Part shown: positions 6,398 through 7,675 of the stretch, piece by piece
How positions within the stretch are numbered: position 1 is the first letter of the stretch
Layout: the number at the start of each line of letters is the position of its first letter
DNA from: Gammaproteobacteria bacterium
Lineage (GTDB): Bacteria > Pseudomonadota > Gammaproteobacteria > Poriferisulfidales > Oxydemutatoraceae
Reading direction: 5' to 3'
Assembly (NCBI GenBank): GCA_007570905.1
Contig: RKSI01000138.1
Coordinates: 1-7,675, forward strand
DNA: 7,675 nucleotides
The notes under the pieces: generated by a model
Database searches by the model: none
Told to the model about the DNA's origin: nothing
Seen by the model: the letters and a program-made list of their open reading frames with translations, nothing else
Made by a program: the position numbers and the translations under genes

Positions 6398-7675
6398 TCA
6401 GCCCCCGCTCCCGGCGACCGCGGCGAAATCACCCGCGGGGTGTTCGTCGTCGGCGATGTTCAGCAGGCGCAGCGATTCCGACATGACCCTGGCAAACACC
6501 GGCGCCGCGACCTGGCCGCCGTAGTAGCCGCCGCGCGTCGGCGAGTCGATGACGACGACGGCAATCAGGCGCGGCGCCGACGCCGGCGCGAAACCGGCGA
6601 ACAGCGACAGATAATCGGTCTCTTCGCCGTCGCCGCGCACCGACTTGCGGATGGTGCCGGTCTTGCCGGCGGTGGTGAAGCCGCGCACCTTGGCGAGTTG
6701 GCCGGTGCCGCCGTCGCCGACGACGCGCGTCAGCATCGCGCGCACGCTGCGCGCCGTTTGCGGCTTGAACACGCGGCGCTTTTCAAGGTGCGGATTGCCT
6801 TTCAGGAAACTCAAACTCGGCTGCCAGCCGTCGTTGGCGAGCGCGGTGTAACTGTGCGCGAGTTGCAGCGGCGACAGCGACACGCCGTAGCCGTACGCCA
6901 TCACCGCCTGCTCGATGCGGTGCCAGTCGGTGTGGTAGCGCAGCGTGCCGCCGGCCTCGCCCGGAAACCCGGTGCCCGGAATGTGGCCGAAGCCGAGCCG
7001 GTCGAGCACGCGCCACAGCGCCTCCGCCGGCATTTTCAGCACCGCCTTGCTGATGCCGACATTGCTGGACTTGACGAGGATGCCCGACAGATCCAGGCGC
7101 CCGAAGTCGCGGATGTCCTCCACTATCTTGTTGCGCATGATTTGGTAATAGCCGGGCGAGGTCTCTATGACGGCGCCGGGCGCGGCGTAGCCGCCGTCAA
7201 TCAGCGCCGCGACAATCAGCGGCTTGATGGTGGAGCCGGGTTCCAGCAGGTCAATCACGGCGCGGTTGCGGCGTTCGCCGGGGCGGTAGCCGCCGCGCTC
7301 GTTGGGGTTGAACGACGGCTGGTTGACGGCGGCCAGCACCTCGCCGCTGCGCGTGTCAAGAACCACGACCGAACCGGCCCTGGCGGCGTGCACCGCCATC
7401 GCCTTTTTCAGCGCGCGGTATGCCTGGTATTGAATGCGCTGGTCGAAACTCAGTTCCAGGTCGCGCCCGTAGCGCGGCGCGCGCACCAGGCCGAGATCCT
7501 TGATGCTGCGCGAATACAGGTCGCGCACGACGCGCTTGGCGCCGGGCGTGGCGCGCAGCACATCGTTGTAGGCTTTTTCCATGCCCTCTATGCCGGTGTC
7601 GTCAATGTCGGTTACGCCGATGATGTGCGCCGACACCTCGCCCGCCGGGTAATAACGCCGGTATTCGCGCTTCAA
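6398..7675 (-). CDS. ftsI: FtsI (PBP3), septal peptidoglycan transpeptidase, 5' end outside window
   Basis: FtsI is the class B penicillin-binding protein that cross-links septal peptidoglycan in the periplasm; it is anchored by one N-terminal membrane helix and works with FtsW. The last 425 residues are present. The frame is open to the window edge, so the N-terminus (membrane anchor and part of the pedestal domain; E. coli FtsI has 588 aa) is missing. The first codon seen, TTG, is not taken as a start. Visible are R-Y-Y-P-A-G-E-V-S-A-H-I-I-G at 7-20, the end of the pedestal domain, then the three transpeptidase motifs: S-T-I-K at 148-151 with nucleophile Ser148, S-S-N at 203-205, and K-T-G at 338-340. 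Y-G-Y-G-V-S-L-S-P-L-Q-L-A at 261-273 and Y-Y-G-G at 384-387 with A-P-V-F at 391-394 are also typical of FtsI. It ends in TGA at 6400-6398, about 28 nt before the preferred murE start. Confidence 0.97.
   Translation of the reverse strand: MKREYRRYYPAGEVSAHIIGVTDIDDTGIEGMEKAYNDVLRATPGAKRVVRDLYSRSIKDLGLVRAPRYGRDLELSFDQRIQYQAYRALKKAMAVHAARAGSVVVLDTRSGEVLAAVNQPSFNPNERGGYRPGERRNRAVIDLLEPGSTIKPLIVAALIDGGYAAPGAVIETSPGYYQIMRNKIVEDIRDFGRLDLSGILVKSSNVGISKAVLKMPAEALWRVLDRLGFGHIPGTGFPGEAGGTLRYHTDWHRIEQAVMAYGYGVSLSPLQLAHSYTALANDGWQPSLSFLKGNPHLEKRRVFKPQTARSVRAMLTRVVGDGGTGQLAKVRGFTTAGKTGTIRKSVRGDGEETDYLSLFAGFAPASAPRLIAVVVIDSPTRGGYYGGQVAAPVFARVMSESLRLLNIADDEHPAGDFAAVAGSGG

Noticed and set aside
5539..6486. 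Plus-strand open frame of 315 codons opposite murE and the end of ftsI
   Set aside because: His/Arg/Ala-rich translation without motifs, fully overlapping real genes.
7673..7675. TTG at the window edge as the start of ftsI
   Set aside because: It falls in the middle of the conserved pedestal region, so it is an internal Leu codon of a gene cut by the window.

Overview
The window is a stretch of a division and cell wall (dcw) cluster. Six genes lie head to tail on the minus strand and fill essentially all of the DNA. In transcription order, from high to low coordinates, they are: the 3' part of ftsI (PBP3 transpeptidase), murE (meso-diaminopimelate-adding ligase), murF (D-Ala-D-Ala-adding ligase), mraY (lipid I synthase), murD (D-glutamate-adding ligase), and ftsW cut at its 3' end (septal glycosyltransferase). 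ftsI enters from beyond base 7675 and ftsW runs out past base 1.

The order ftsI-murE-murF-mraY-murD-ftsW is the one known from Gammaproteobacteria and Betaproteobacteria. The protein sequences look most like gammaproteobacterial ones; MraY, for example, tracks E. coli MraY almost end to end at 359 residues. MurE carries the D-N-P-R motif of meso-DAP-adding enzymes, which fits a Gram-negative cell wall. The DNA is clearly GC-rich (roughly two thirds by eye), with many alternating CG tracts and Ala/Arg-rich coding. I cannot name the genus.

Layout: ftsI 7675-6398 (partial); a 28-nt gap with the best start choice; murE 6369-4912; ATGA overlap; murF 4915-3563; 7-nt overlap; mraY 3569-2490; a 26-nt gap with the best start choice (or a GTGA overlap if an upstream GTG is used); murD 2463-1093; TGATG overlap; ftsW 1093-1 (partial). 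No intergenic stretch is longer than about 28 nt, and I see no promoter, terminator, RNA gene, mobile element or CRISPR array. One transcript and translational coupling are the natural reading.

Functionally, MurD, MurE and MurF extend UDP-MurNAc-L-Ala to the pentapeptide in the cytoplasm. MraY moves it to undecaprenyl phosphate to form lipid I. After conversion to lipid II and flipping, FtsW polymerises the glycan and FtsI cross-links it at the septum.

I did not find a new biological system here; this is conserved core genome. The points worth a second look are small: MurD lacks the usual G-x-H-N-x-x-N signature, MraY and FtsW each have a substitution in a conserved motif, a GC-rich hairpin with a GCAA tetraloop sits inside murF, MurD has an N-terminal extension with a 24-nt-spaced repeat that offers several starts, and there are short in-frame low-complexity repeats.
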